Below are positions 1 through 6,044 of a DNA stretch of 6,044 nucleotides, in pieces. Made by a program: the position numbers and the translations under genes. The DNA lies in the NCBI GenBank assembly GCA_015488125.1, contig WFOJ01000114.1, positions 1-6,044 of the forward strand, read 5' to 3'. The first letter of the stretch is position 1; every line of letters starts with the position of its first letter. This DNA comes from Mariprofundaceae bacterium (GTDB lineage: Bacteria; Pseudomonadota; Zetaproteobacteria; Mariprofundales; Mariprofundaceae). The notes under the pieces are model-generated. The model worked only from the letters and a program-made list of their open reading frames with translations, had not been told where the DNA came from and did not search any database.

Positions 1-3000
1 CCGGCACAGTGGCATACAGCACGGATGGCGGTGTAACCTGGACTGCGGCAGGTGCAAGCGGTAATCCAACCGGCGCAGGCACCACGGCCAGCCCCTATCA
101 ATGGAACAGCACGCAAATTCCACCATTGGCCAATCTGGCGCCGCTGAGCAGCGGCGGCATCAGCGAGGTGCGTATTCGCTTTGCCATTACCGCCGGTGAA
201 CTGGCCAATAACAGCCCGACGATTCAGGCTTCCGGCACGGGCTCCATTAGCTGCGGTAATGTGGTGAATTCGCCAGGCACGCCTTATGGCATTCCGGTGA
301 ACAAACCGGATATCACGGTAAGCAAAAGTGGTATTAACCGCACTGCTGTCGGCGGTGCAACTGGCAGCGGCAGCTATGTGAATCAGGTGTATGGCGGTGT
401 CGGCGATGTGGTGGAATGGAAAATTGATGTCACCAATAACGGCAATTACACGGCATACAATGCCCGGTTGAACGACAAGTTCGCTGGCAGCGGTGGTACA
501 GCGAAGGTGGTGCAGGCACCGGCAGGGTTGACCACGCCGGTGCCCCTCCCGGATAATGTGCCACAGACCATTCCGGATATTCCGGCAGGCACCACGCACA
601 GCTATTATATTCAGGAAACCCTGGGCAACACCTGTGTTGGCTGGGTCAATAATACGAATACGGTTGATGTGACGTGGGGCTGCGTGAACAATGGTGCCAA
701 TGCCCGCTCCAACCTCAGTACACCATCACAAAATACCGGTACGGCGACGCTGGTGATGCAGCCAGGCTTTGCCGATTTTGCCAATCAGCCATCATCGCAG
801 ACGATTACCTATTTATCATCAGGGCGGGTACAGGTTGATCTGAACCTGTTCAATGGCGGTGGCGTTGCCGTGAATCCGGTATTGAATGTGACGGCTTTCC
901 CGAAAAACATGCGTTTCGATCCCTATGGCACGGTTAAACTCACAGGTTCGGCCGTATCGACAAACTGTACCACTGGTCATTGTCTGGATGGCACGGTTAC
1001 CATCGGCGGTACCGGTACGGCACCAACGTTCACCCTGAATGGCACAGGCATGCGCAATGGCACGGCAGCGACGCTGACCTACTATATGTATCCCACCTTG
1101 TATGATGATCAGTATGCCACGGTCTATCCGGCACTGCAACAACGTGAGCCTAATAAAACCAGCGGGACGCTGGATCCCGGTGCCTGGCTGTATGGCAACA
1201 CCAATCATTCAGTACGTCTGGATGCCAGCAGTACCTGCGCGCAACCCCAGAGCAATACCAATAATGCCATCATCAACCCGCTGATGCCGGATCTGGATTT
1301 TACCACGCTGACCCCATCCGCCAAACTGGTCGCTGCCGGTTACATCGGTGATCTGAAGTTTACCATCAGCAACAAGGGCGAAGCAGGTTCAGTGGCTGAT
1401 AATGTGTCAGTGACTTTTCCCGTGGTCGGTAATGGCTTTACGATCAACGATGTTTATGTTGAAACCAGCGGACATTACGGCTGGACGGGTTCCTGCTGGC
1501 AGGTGACAGGCATCTGGACATGCACCCGTGAACACATGGGTTATTTGCTGCAAAATGAAACATCTGTGATTCGCGCCAATGTCACGGTGCAGGATAATGG
1601 TGCACCGTTAAGCCTGATCCCTGAACTCACAGGCGAAGTACTGGCAGCCGATCGTTACACCAAAGCCGATGGCACCATTGTCGGTACCCACGTCGGCAAT
1701 TACAGCCTGGATCATGCGCGACCACGTATTCTGGGCACCAGCACTACCAAGGCGCTGGTTGCGACCAGTGAAACCTTCACCAATAACAATAATGTAGCCA
1801 TTGGCGAGGAGCTGACGTATCGCCTCGGTGCGCGCTTTTTCGGTGGTGATCCGGCGATTGCCGGCGCCAACACCATCAGTGCCATCCTCTTCCGTGATAC
1901 CTTGCCAGCGGGCGAGGGGCTGGTCTCGCTGAGCGTATCGCCGCAAAATGCTGTTACCATCAGCAATATTGCAGGTACGGCCATACCGGCAGGGTCAACA
2001 CCACTGAAGAGCGGTACCATCGAGTTTACACTGGCGGATATTACCACCGGCTTTGGCACCTTTGATTATTATGCCACCACCCGGGCGCTGAATATTCCCT
2101 CCAATACCGATGCACTGGCACTGCGCAATAATTTTGGTGGCACGCTGACCTATCTGGGAAAGACCTTCCGTTCAAACGCCAGCGCAGATGGTTTTACCAC
2201 GGGTAGCCAGCAAGCATCACTACACGCCAGCCATACGGCACGGCTGCGCCGCCCGACAGTGACCATCGTCAAGGAAGTCCGCAACGTCACCACCAATTCG
2301 GCCTTTGGCCCGGAAAGCGGTGTTAATGGTGGCGATACCTACGAATACCGTATCACGCTGACAACCACCGGCACGCAGGTACCGGCTTATGATCTCAGTC
2401 TGGTGGACACCTTGCCGACAAAACTGATCTTACAGGATAGCGCCACTGACGGGGTGGATAATGATGGTGATGGCAAAATTGATGCTGCCGACACCAATGG
2501 TGAAGGTGCGTTCACACCTGGCGCTGGTGGCAGTATTATGTTCAATGATGCCAACACCGGCTTGCCCTCCGGGCGCAGCTTTGCCCGTCTGAACACAAAC
2601 AAGACGATCACCCTGCTTTATCGTGCGGTTGGCGATACCAATACCATCGTCGGCGGTGATGTGCTGGTGAATTCCGCAACAGCGACTTATACCTCGCTGC
2701 CGGGTATTACCAGCAATATGACCAACCCTTACGGCGCACCCGGCGATAGCTATGGCGAACTGACGCAGGATGTGTATGCCTCGGCAAAACTGACCATGGC
2801 CCGCGTCAGTGGCTGGGTGTATCTTGATGCCAATCAGAACAGCGTGCATGACGGCGTTGAAGGCGGTACAGGTCTTACCTTATATGCCAAAATCTTCAGT
2901 ACACCTGGCACGGTGCTGGAAGTACAACCGGTCAATCCTGTCACGGGTGTGTTCGCCTTTGGCACGGCGACAGCGGGCAGTTATACGGTGATTATTGACG

Positions 3001-4208
3001 ACAATAATCTGTTGAACGACACCACGCCGAATATTCCCGCTGCATGGATTGGCACAGAAGCGCCAACGCAAACGCGCAGTTTTACACTCGGTGCAGCAGG
3101 TTCGGCCAATGCCATCAACTTTGGTCTCTACAATGGCCAGACGACGTTTTTTAACGGCATCGTGTTTGAGGATAATGGCATTGGCGGCGGCATTGCCAAC
3201 AACGGGATTCAGGATGGTGGCGAAACAGGGATTCCGTCAGTGAGCCTGACACTGAGCGACTGCTATACCACAACATACAGTACAGCACTGACAAATGGCA
3301 CAGGGCAGTTCAGCGTTCCCCTGTTCAACACCGGTGGCACGATCGCGGATGGCACAACGCTGTGTCTGAACGAAACCAATCCCGCCAGTTACACCTCAAC
3401 CGGTGGCGCGGCCGGAACAACAGGGGGCAGCTATGACCGAACGCTGGATCGTCAGCAGTTCACGCTGGTCAATAGCTCAACATCCACAGGCATCACCTTT
3501 GCCGATATTGCGCCTAATACCCTGCTCACCGATGGTCAGCAGATGGCGCAGCCGGGAACAACTGTCTTTTTCCCGCATACCTTTACGGCCAGAACCGGTG
3601 GCAACGTCAGCTTTTCCACGGCCTTTGTTGCCTCGCCCAATATTCCCGGCTGGACGGATGTGCTGTATCAGGATACCAACTGCAATCAGACGCTGGAACC
3701 GACAGATTCGCAGATCACTGCCCCGATGGCAGTTACTGCCAATCAGAATGTCTGCCTGCTACTCAAGCAGTTCGTGCCGCTGAACGCAGGCTATGGCGCC
3801 AGAAACCTCGTTACCCTGACGGCAGTGTTTGATTATACCGGTGCAAGCCCGGCGCTGCCGACGACGACTTATACCCGCACGGATCTGACCACGGTCGGCC
3901 AGCAGGGGCTGGTTCTGCAAAAAACGGTGGACAAAGCCACTGCTCTGCCGGGAGATATTATCACCTACACCATCACCTATAGCAACCCGACCAGCGCGCC
4001 GCTGAGTAATCTGGTGATTTACGATAACACCCCGGCTTACACGACGTTTAATGCCGCCGCCTGTGGTGCTCTGCCTGCAACGCTGACGGCATGCAATATC
4101 AGCGCACCGGCCAGCGGGGCCACTGGTGCCGTGCAATGGGCGATGTCTGGCACGCTGGATCCGGCAAGCAGCGGCTCAGTCAGCTACAGTGTGCAGGTGA
4201 ACCCCTGA
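1..4208 (+). CDS. Large modular surface/secreted protein with DUF11-like and SdrD B-like repeats (5' partial)
   Basis: The frame is open from the first whole codon at 3, so the GTG at 9 is probably internal and the true start and any signal peptide lie outside. Residues are numbered from the codon at 9, giving 1399 visible residues ending in TGA. The modules I can read are DUF11-like Ig-fold repeats starting near residues 100 (PDITVSKSG), 427, 575, 749 and 1301 (LVLQKTVDKATALPGD), the last being the clearest. Two SdrD B/Cna B-like modules start near 933 (VSGWVYLDANQN) and 1047 (FFNGIVFEDNG). Acidic calcium-loop-like motifs lie at 817-828, 940-951 and 1222-1233. The composition is rich in Thr, Asn, Gly, Ser and Ala. 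Cysteine pairs such as C209/C225 and C320/C325 could form disulfides, which fits an extracytoplasmic location. In known families such domains act as stalks of adhesins and cell-surface proteins; this role is inferred here. No enzyme motif, LPXTG, PEP-CTERM or C-terminal transmembrane anchor is visible. The gene is convergent with prfB. The domain class is fairly sure; the exact function is unknown. Confidence 0.85.
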   Translation, partial: GTVAYSTDGGVTWTAAGASGNPTGAGTTASPYQWNSTQIPPLANLAPLSSGGISEVRIRFAITAGELANNSPTIQASGTGSISCGNVVNSPGTPYGIPVNKPDITVSKSGINRTAVGGATGSGSYVNQVYGGVGDVVEWKIDVTNNGNYTAYNARLNDKFAGSGGTAKVVQAPAGLTTPVPLPDNVPQTIPDIPAGTTHSYYIQETLGNTCVGWVNNTNTVDVTWGCVNNGANARSNLSTPSQNTGTATLVMQPGFADFANQPSSQTITYLSSGRVQVDLNLFNGGGVAVNPVLNVTAFPKNMRFDPYGTVKLTGSAVSTNCTTGHCLDGTVTIGGTGTAPTFTLNGTGMRNGTAATLTYYMYPTLYDDQYATVYPALQQREPNKTSGTLDPGAWLYGNTNHSVRLDASSTCAQPQSNTNNAIINPLMPDLDFTTLTPSAKLVAAGYIGDLKFTISNKGEAGSVADNVSVTFPVVGNGFTINDVYVETSGHYGWTGSCWQVTGIWTCTREHMGYLLQNETSVIRANVTVQDNGAPLSLIPELTGEVLAADRYTKADGTIVGTHVGNYSLDHARPRILGTSTTKALVATSETFTNNNNVAIGEELTYRLGARFFGGDPAIAGANTISAILFRDTLPAGEGLVSLSVSPQNAVTISNIAGTAIPAGSTPLKSGTIEFTLADITTGFGTFDYYATTRALNIPSNTDALALRNNFGGTLTYLGKTFRSNASADGFTTGSQQASLHASHTARLRRPTVTIVKEVRNVTTNSAFGPESGVNGGDTYEYRITLTTTGTQVPAYDLSLVDTLPTKLILQDSATDGVDNDGDGKIDAADTNGEGAFTPGAGGSIMFNDANTGLPSGRSFARLNTNKTITLLYRAVGDTNTIVGGDVLVNSATATYTSLPGITSNMTNPYGAPGDSYGELTQDVYASAKLTMARVSGWVYLDANQNSVHDGVEGGTGLTLYAKIFSTPGTVLEVQPVNPVTGVFAFGTATAGSYTVIIDDNNLLNDTTPNIPAAWIGTEAPTQTRSFTLGAAGSANAINFGLYNGQTTFFNGIVFEDNGIGGGIANNGIQDGGETGIPSVSLTLSDCYTTTYSTALTNGTGQFSVPLFNTGGTIADGTTLCLNETNPASYTSTGGAAGTTGGSYDRTLDRQQFTLVNSSTSTGITFADIAPNTLLTDGQQMAQPGTTVFFPHTFTARTGGNVSFSTAFVASPNIPGWTDVLYQDTNCNQTLEPTDSQITAPMAVTANQNVCLLLKQFVPLNAGYGARNLVTLTAVFDYTGASPALPTTTYTRTDLTTVGQQGLVLQKTVDKATALPGDIITYTITYSNPTSAPLSNLVIYDNTPAYTTFNAAACGALPATLTACNISAPASGATGAVQWAMSGTLDPASSGSVSYSVQVNP
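2457..2492 (+). other. EF-hand/thrombospondin-3-like calcium-binding loop inside the surface protein
   Basis: The codons give D817-N-D819-G-D821-G-K-I-D825-A-A-D828. This matches the DxDxDGxxD pattern of calcium loops seen in EF-hand, dockerin and thrombospondin type 3 motifs. It is inserted in the DUF11-like module that starts near residue 749, just after LVDTLPTKLIL, where a strand-connecting loop would be expected. Calcium binding is inferred from the pattern only. Confidence 0.6.
2805..3131 (+). other. First SdrD B-like domain of the surface protein
   Basis: Residues about 933-1041 begin with V-S-G-W-V-Y-L-D-A-N-Q-N and carry D940, N942, N944, D948 and E951. This is the DxNxNxxxDxxE signature of SdrD B-type repeats, which bind calcium in staphylococcal Sdr proteins. 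The segment continues with a G-x-F-x-F strand, then SYTVIIDD, and closes at INFGLYNG, the usual end of this fold. It probably forms a rigid stalk unit. Confidence 0.65.
3147..3488 (+). other. Second SdrD B-like domain of the surface protein
   Basis: Residues about 1047-1160 start FFNGIVFEDNGIGGG, then NNGIQDGGETGIPSVSLTL. The pattern of N1065-G-I-Q-D1069-G-G-E1072 followed by G-I-P-x-V-x-L-T-L is typical of SdrD B/Cna B repeats. The loop between the first acidic residue (D1055) and the NNG motif is longer and more glycine-rich than in the first copy. The domain boundary at the C-terminal side is approximate. Confidence 0.6.
3909..4205 (+). other. C-terminal DUF11 repeat of the surface protein
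   Basis: Residues 1301-1399 read LVLQKTVDKATALPGDIITY, then TITYSNPTSAPLSNLVIYDN, and end SYSVQVNP. The order K-x-V-x-K, PGD-x-I-x-Y, N-x-x-x-x-x-x-x-N-x-x-I-x-D, then a closing S-x-S-Y-x-V-x-V strand is the standard DUF11 (TIGR01451-type) repeat. It is essentially complete, so the protein stops within two residues of the domain's last strand. Confidence 0.75.
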
Positions 4209-4317
4209 TGCCTGAGGTAATTGATGTCAGTCGCTATTGCTGCGGATATTTTCCATGACCACGACTGATAAAGGCTCAATTCTGCACCTGGGCGGTTTGA
4301 ATTCAGGATGTGGTTCG
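4209..4317. other. Convergent intergenic gap with no gene or clear terminator
   Basis: These 109 bases separate the stop codons of the plus-strand surface protein gene and the minus-strand prfB. I find no hairpin followed by a T-run on either strand. The only symmetry noticed is a 7-base inverted repeat with arms at 4227-4233 and 4262-4268, which has a 28-base loop and no T-tract. Either termination is Rho-dependent or it lies inside the opposing genes. Confidence 0.5.
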
Positions 4318-5431
4318 TTAGTCGCGCGTCACACCCATGAGCTGCGCCTGGATGAAGGCATCAATATCGCCGTCGAGAAAGGCCTGGGTATTGCCGGTTT
4401 CCATGCCTGTGCGAAGATCCTTGATGCGTGACTGATCCAGCACATAGGAACGGATCTGATTGCCCCATCCAATATCCGTTTTGCCATCTTCCATGGATTG
4501 TTTTTCACGTTGCTGCTTTTCCAGCTCCAGTTCGTAGAGGCGAGCCTTGAGCATTTTCCAGCAGGCAGCGCGGTTTTTGTGTTGCGAACGATCGTTCTGA
4601 CACTGCACCACCACGCCACTGGGGATATGCGTCATGCGCACGGCAGAGTCTGTTTTGTTAATATGCTGACCGCCCGCACCGGAAGCGCGGTAGGTATCAA
4701 TGCGCACATCTGCCTCGTTGATGTCAATCTCGATCTCGCGATCAATATCCGGATAGCAGAATACCGAGGCAAATGACGTATGGCGACGGTTGCCTGAATC
4801 AAACGGGGATTTTCGCACCAGACGATGCACCCCGATTTCTGCCTTCAGATAGCCATAGGCATACTCGCCACGAACAGACACCGTGGCCGATTTAATTCCT
4901 GCTTCCTCACCGGCCGTGCATTCCATCAGTTCTGTCTGAAAACCCTTGCGTTCAGCCCAGCGCAAATACATGCGCAACAGCATTTCCGCCCAGTCCTGCG
5001 CTTCCGTGCCGCCAGCGCCGGCATTGATCTCAAGAAACGCTGATTCTGCATCGGTTTCGCCGCCAAGCATTCGTGCCAGTTCCAGTGCTTCAATGGAATG
5101 ACGAACACGATCAAGCAAGCCAACCGCTTCGTGCTGGCTCTCCTCATCATGTTCATCACTGCCCATCTCAAACAGCGTTACGGCATCGTCCAGTTGTTCC
5201 TGTGTTTCGTTAAATTGCTGCAACAGCCGCTCAACCCTGGTGCGCTCCTGCATCAGTTTCTGCGCTTCTTCCGGCGCATCCCACAGGGTGGGATCTTCAA
5301 TGCGGGCATTTAATTCGCGTAAATCTTCCGCTTTACCAGCAATGTCAAAGTGACCTCCGCAGGGCATCAAGCCGTGCAGTAAAATCTTCCGCCTGTGTAC
5401 GAAACCCGGCGATCTGGTCAGCCATATTCAT
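4318..5431 (-). CDS. prfB: Peptide chain release factor 2 (RF2), expressed by programmed +1 frameshift
   Basis: RF2 recognises UGA and UAA in the ribosomal A site and triggers hydrolysis of peptidyl-tRNA. Frame one runs from ATG 5431 for 28 codons (MNMADQIAGF to ALRRSL) to an in-frame TGA at 5347-5345. A +1 slip on CTT continues as DIAGKAEDLREL to the TAA at 4320-4318. The joined product is 370 residues, close to the 365 of E. coli RF2. Numbered on that product, the SPF anticodon-like tripeptide that reads the stop codon is at 208-210. The catalytic GGQ is at 253-255 within ASGAGGQHINKTDSAVR, and the conserved DIGWGNQIRSYVL segment lies near 319-331. The N-terminal helical domain covers about the first 115 residues. 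The 5431 start is chosen because GGAG lies 8 bases upstream; the ATG two codons later has poorer spacing. No lysS follows, unlike the E. coli prfB-lysS operon. The call is very sure. Confidence 0.97.
5344..5358 (-). promoter_or_regulatory. Programmed +1 ribosomal frameshift site of prfB
   Basis: Read on the minus strand in the upstream frame, the site is CGG AGG TCA CTT TGA C. It has the three canonical elements: a Shine-Dalgarno-like GGAGG (5358-5354) three bases before the slippery CTT (5350-5348), then a UGA stop followed by C, a weak termination context. E. coli uses AGG GGG TAT CTT TGA C with the same spacing. In the known mechanism, low RF2 slows termination at UGA, peptidyl-tRNA-Leu slips from CUU to UUU, and translation continues with GAC, so RF2 regulates its own synthesis. 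Confidence 0.95.
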
Positions 5432-5439
5432 CTGCGATA

Positions 5440-5443
5440 CTCC
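5440..5443 (-). promoter_or_regulatory. Shine-Dalgarno of prfB
   Basis: GGAG on the minus strand is followed by 8 bases and then the ATG at 5431. This spacing decides in favour of the MNMADQ start over the ATG at 5425, which would be 14 bases away. Confidence 0.7.
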
Positions 5444-5468
5444 GTGCATAGGTTTGCAAATCAACAAC

Positions 5469-5497
5469 AAAAAAAGCCGCCGACGAGCGGCGGCTTT
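5469..5497 (-). terminator. Intrinsic terminator of the rplU-rpmA operon
   Basis: On the minus strand a perfect 10-bp stem (AAAGCCGCCG at 5497-5488 with CGGCGGCTTT at 5482-5473) encloses a 5-base loop. It runs into seven consecutive T residues (5475-5469) and then GTTGTTG. It begins 28 bases after the rpmA stop codon, so it should end the L21-L27 transcript. It also lies between rpmA and prfB, insulating prfB from the ribosomal protein operon unless there is read-through. On the plus strand the T-run is only three bases, so it is not a good terminator in that direction. Confidence 0.92.
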
Positions 5498-5525
5498 CAG
5501 AAAAAGCGCGGGAAAATCCCTGGAC

Positions 5526-5774
5526 TCAGGCTACAACACGAACCGTGGTGCGTCCAGCTTTCTTGAAAAACTCAACCTGCCCGTCACTCAGTGCAAACAG
5601 GGTGTAGTCTCTTCCGCAACCTACATTTTCGCCAGGGCGAATCTTGGTGCCACGCTGACGAACGAGAATATTACCGGCGCGAACAGTCTCGCCACCATAT
5701 TTTTTCACGCCCAGGCGCTTGGCGTTGGAATCGCGTCCGTTTCTGGATGAACCGCCTGCTTTTTTATGAGCCAT
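5526..5774 (-). CDS. rpmA: 50S ribosomal protein L27
   Basis: The 82-residue product starts MAHKKAGGSSRNGRDSNAKR and continues with LGVKKYGGE, AGNILVRQRGTK, then PGENVGCGRDYTLFAL. These are the hallmark blocks of bacterial L27, and the length matches the roughly 85 residues usual in the family. L27 is a large-subunit protein whose flexible N-terminal tail reaches the peptidyl transferase centre and helps place the tRNA. There is no Firmicutes-type N-terminal extension needing cleavage, so the tail is ready after Met removal. A perfect AAGGAG sits 8 bases before the ATG. The gene starts 12 bases after the rplU stop in the conserved rplU-rpmA order. The obgE gene that often follows rpmA is absent here; a terminator and prfB follow instead. 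Confidence 0.97.
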   Translation of the reverse strand: MAHKKAGGSSRNGRDSNAKRLGVKKYGGETVRAGNILVRQRGTKIRPGENVGCGRDYTLFALSDGQVEFFKKAGRTTVRVVA

Positions 5775-5782
5775 TTCCGCTA

Positions 5783-5788
5783 CTCCTT
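5783..5788 (-). promoter_or_regulatory. rpmA Shine-Dalgarno overlapping the rplU stop codon
   Basis: On the minus strand the sequence TAAGGAG contains both the rplU TAA stop (5789-5787) and the AAGGAG Shine-Dalgarno (5788-5783), 8 bases before the rpmA ATG. Ribosomes finishing L21 are thus positioned to restart on L27. This suggests translational coupling that keeps the two ribosomal proteins equimolar; the coupling is an inference. Confidence 0.8.
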
Positions 5789-6044
5789 ATTCGCCGTTAT
5801 TGATTGAGGAAATTTTCACCGAAGTGAAGTTCTGACGATGGCCTTTGGTGCGCTGCGAATGCTTGCGACGACGTTTCTTGAATACGATGATTTTTTTGTC
5901 TCGCCCATGGCCACGAACCACAGCCTCAACCCTGGCGCCTTCCGGGTTCACCTGAACATCGCCATTGTTGGCAACCAGAAGCACATCATCGAAGACAACG
6001 GCAGAACCTGTTTCAGCATCCATGCTGGCAATACGCAGCGTATC
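5787..6044 (-). CDS. rplU: 50S ribosomal protein L21 (5' partial, runs off the window end)
   Basis: The frame stays open to base 6044, giving 85 residues that begin DTLRIASMDAETGSAVVFDD; the ATG at 6023 is the internal Met of this stretch, not the start. The segment aligns by eye with E. coli L21 from its QTVRLEKLD region, so about 18 N-terminal residues are outside the window. The C-terminal part carries the L21 signature: VVRGHGRDKKIIVFKKRRRK, then HSQRTKGHRQNFTSVKI. L21 binds 23S rRNA in the large subunit, and the basic run fits RNA contact. It is the first gene of the L21-L27 pair. Its promoter and leader are not in view. Confidence 0.96.
   Translation of the reverse strand, partial: DTLRIASMDAETGSAVVFDDVLLVANNGDVQVNPEGARVEAVVRGHGRDKKIIVFKKRRRKHSQRTKGHRQNFTSVKISSINNGE

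Noticed and set aside
819..1208. 129-residue minus-strand frame, and similar antisense frames at 1608-1946 and 2430-2849
   Set aside because: They are shadows of the repetitive surface protein gene. The translations show no known family and their composition reflects the opposite strand's codon bias.
4208..4258. 16-codon reading frame overlapping the surface protein stop (TGATG), product MPEVIDVSRYCCGYFP
   Set aside because: It is too short to judge, has no Shine-Dalgarno of note and no recognisable motif. A TGATG overlap of this kind arises easily by chance.
4227..4268. Inverted repeat TCAGTCG/CGACTGA as a bidirectional terminator
   Set aside because: The stem is only 7 bp around a 28-base loop and has no T-run on either strand, so it is within chance expectation.
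4237..4431. 64-residue plus-strand frame reaching into the 3' end of prfB
   Set aside because: More than half of it is antisense to a certain prfB coding region, and the protein has no family resemblance.
5346..5370. ATG at 5370 as the start of RF2 (MMPCGGHF-D)
   Set aside because: The eight residues before D-I-A-G-K do not resemble RF2. The upstream frame from 5431 gives a proper RF2 N-terminus joined by the classic frameshift signal.
5432..5475. Candidate prfB promoters using TATGCA or AGTATC as a -10 box
   Set aside because: TATGCA has no acceptable -35 at 16-18 bases and would place the start of the RNA in the Shine-Dalgarno. AGTATC is a poor -10 and would also leave no leader.
5454..5803. 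Plus-strand frames opposite rpmA and the rpmA-prfB gap
   Set aside because: They are antisense to the unmistakable L27 gene and read through the terminator hairpin. They have no homologous look.

Overview
This window looks like the chromosome of a Gram-negative proteobacterium of moderate GC content. The evidence is an L27 that starts MAHKK with no Firmicutes-type cleaved leader, and an RF2 whose SPF/GGQ core and SYVLDQSRIKDLRTG tail read as proteobacterial. No closer placement is secure from sequence alone. A lineage outside the enteric gammaproteobacteria (for example Zetaproteobacteria or a related deep branch) is only a guess.

Layout. The left 70% (1-4208, plus strand) is the 3' part of one very long gene for a secreted, Thr/Asn/Gly-rich surface protein. 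It is built from DUF11-like immunoglobulin-type repeats and two SdrD B-like modules, with several Asp/Asn-rich calcium-loop-like motifs. Its start lies left of the window. It stops directly after a DUF11 repeat with no recognisable anchor. A convergent gap of 109 bp (4209-4317) with no gene or clear terminator follows. The right part is a minus-strand housekeeping block, read from right to left: rplU (L21, N-terminus cut by the window edge), rpmA (L27), a strong intrinsic terminator, then prfB (peptide chain release factor 2).

How the genes work together. rplU and rpmA form the usual L21-L27 ribosomal protein pair and are tightly packed, with the rpmA Shine-Dalgarno overlapping the rplU stop codon. 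prfB is intact but encoded in two frames. Its first 28 codons end at an in-frame TGA, and the full 370-residue protein needs the classic autoregulatory +1 frameshift at CTT TGA C, with an upstream GGAGG stimulator. The surface protein has no evident functional link to this translation block. No tRNA, rRNA, CRISPR array, insertion sequence or obvious new system was seen. The most notable points are the frameshift, the lack of room for an independent prfB promoter, and the large modular surface protein.
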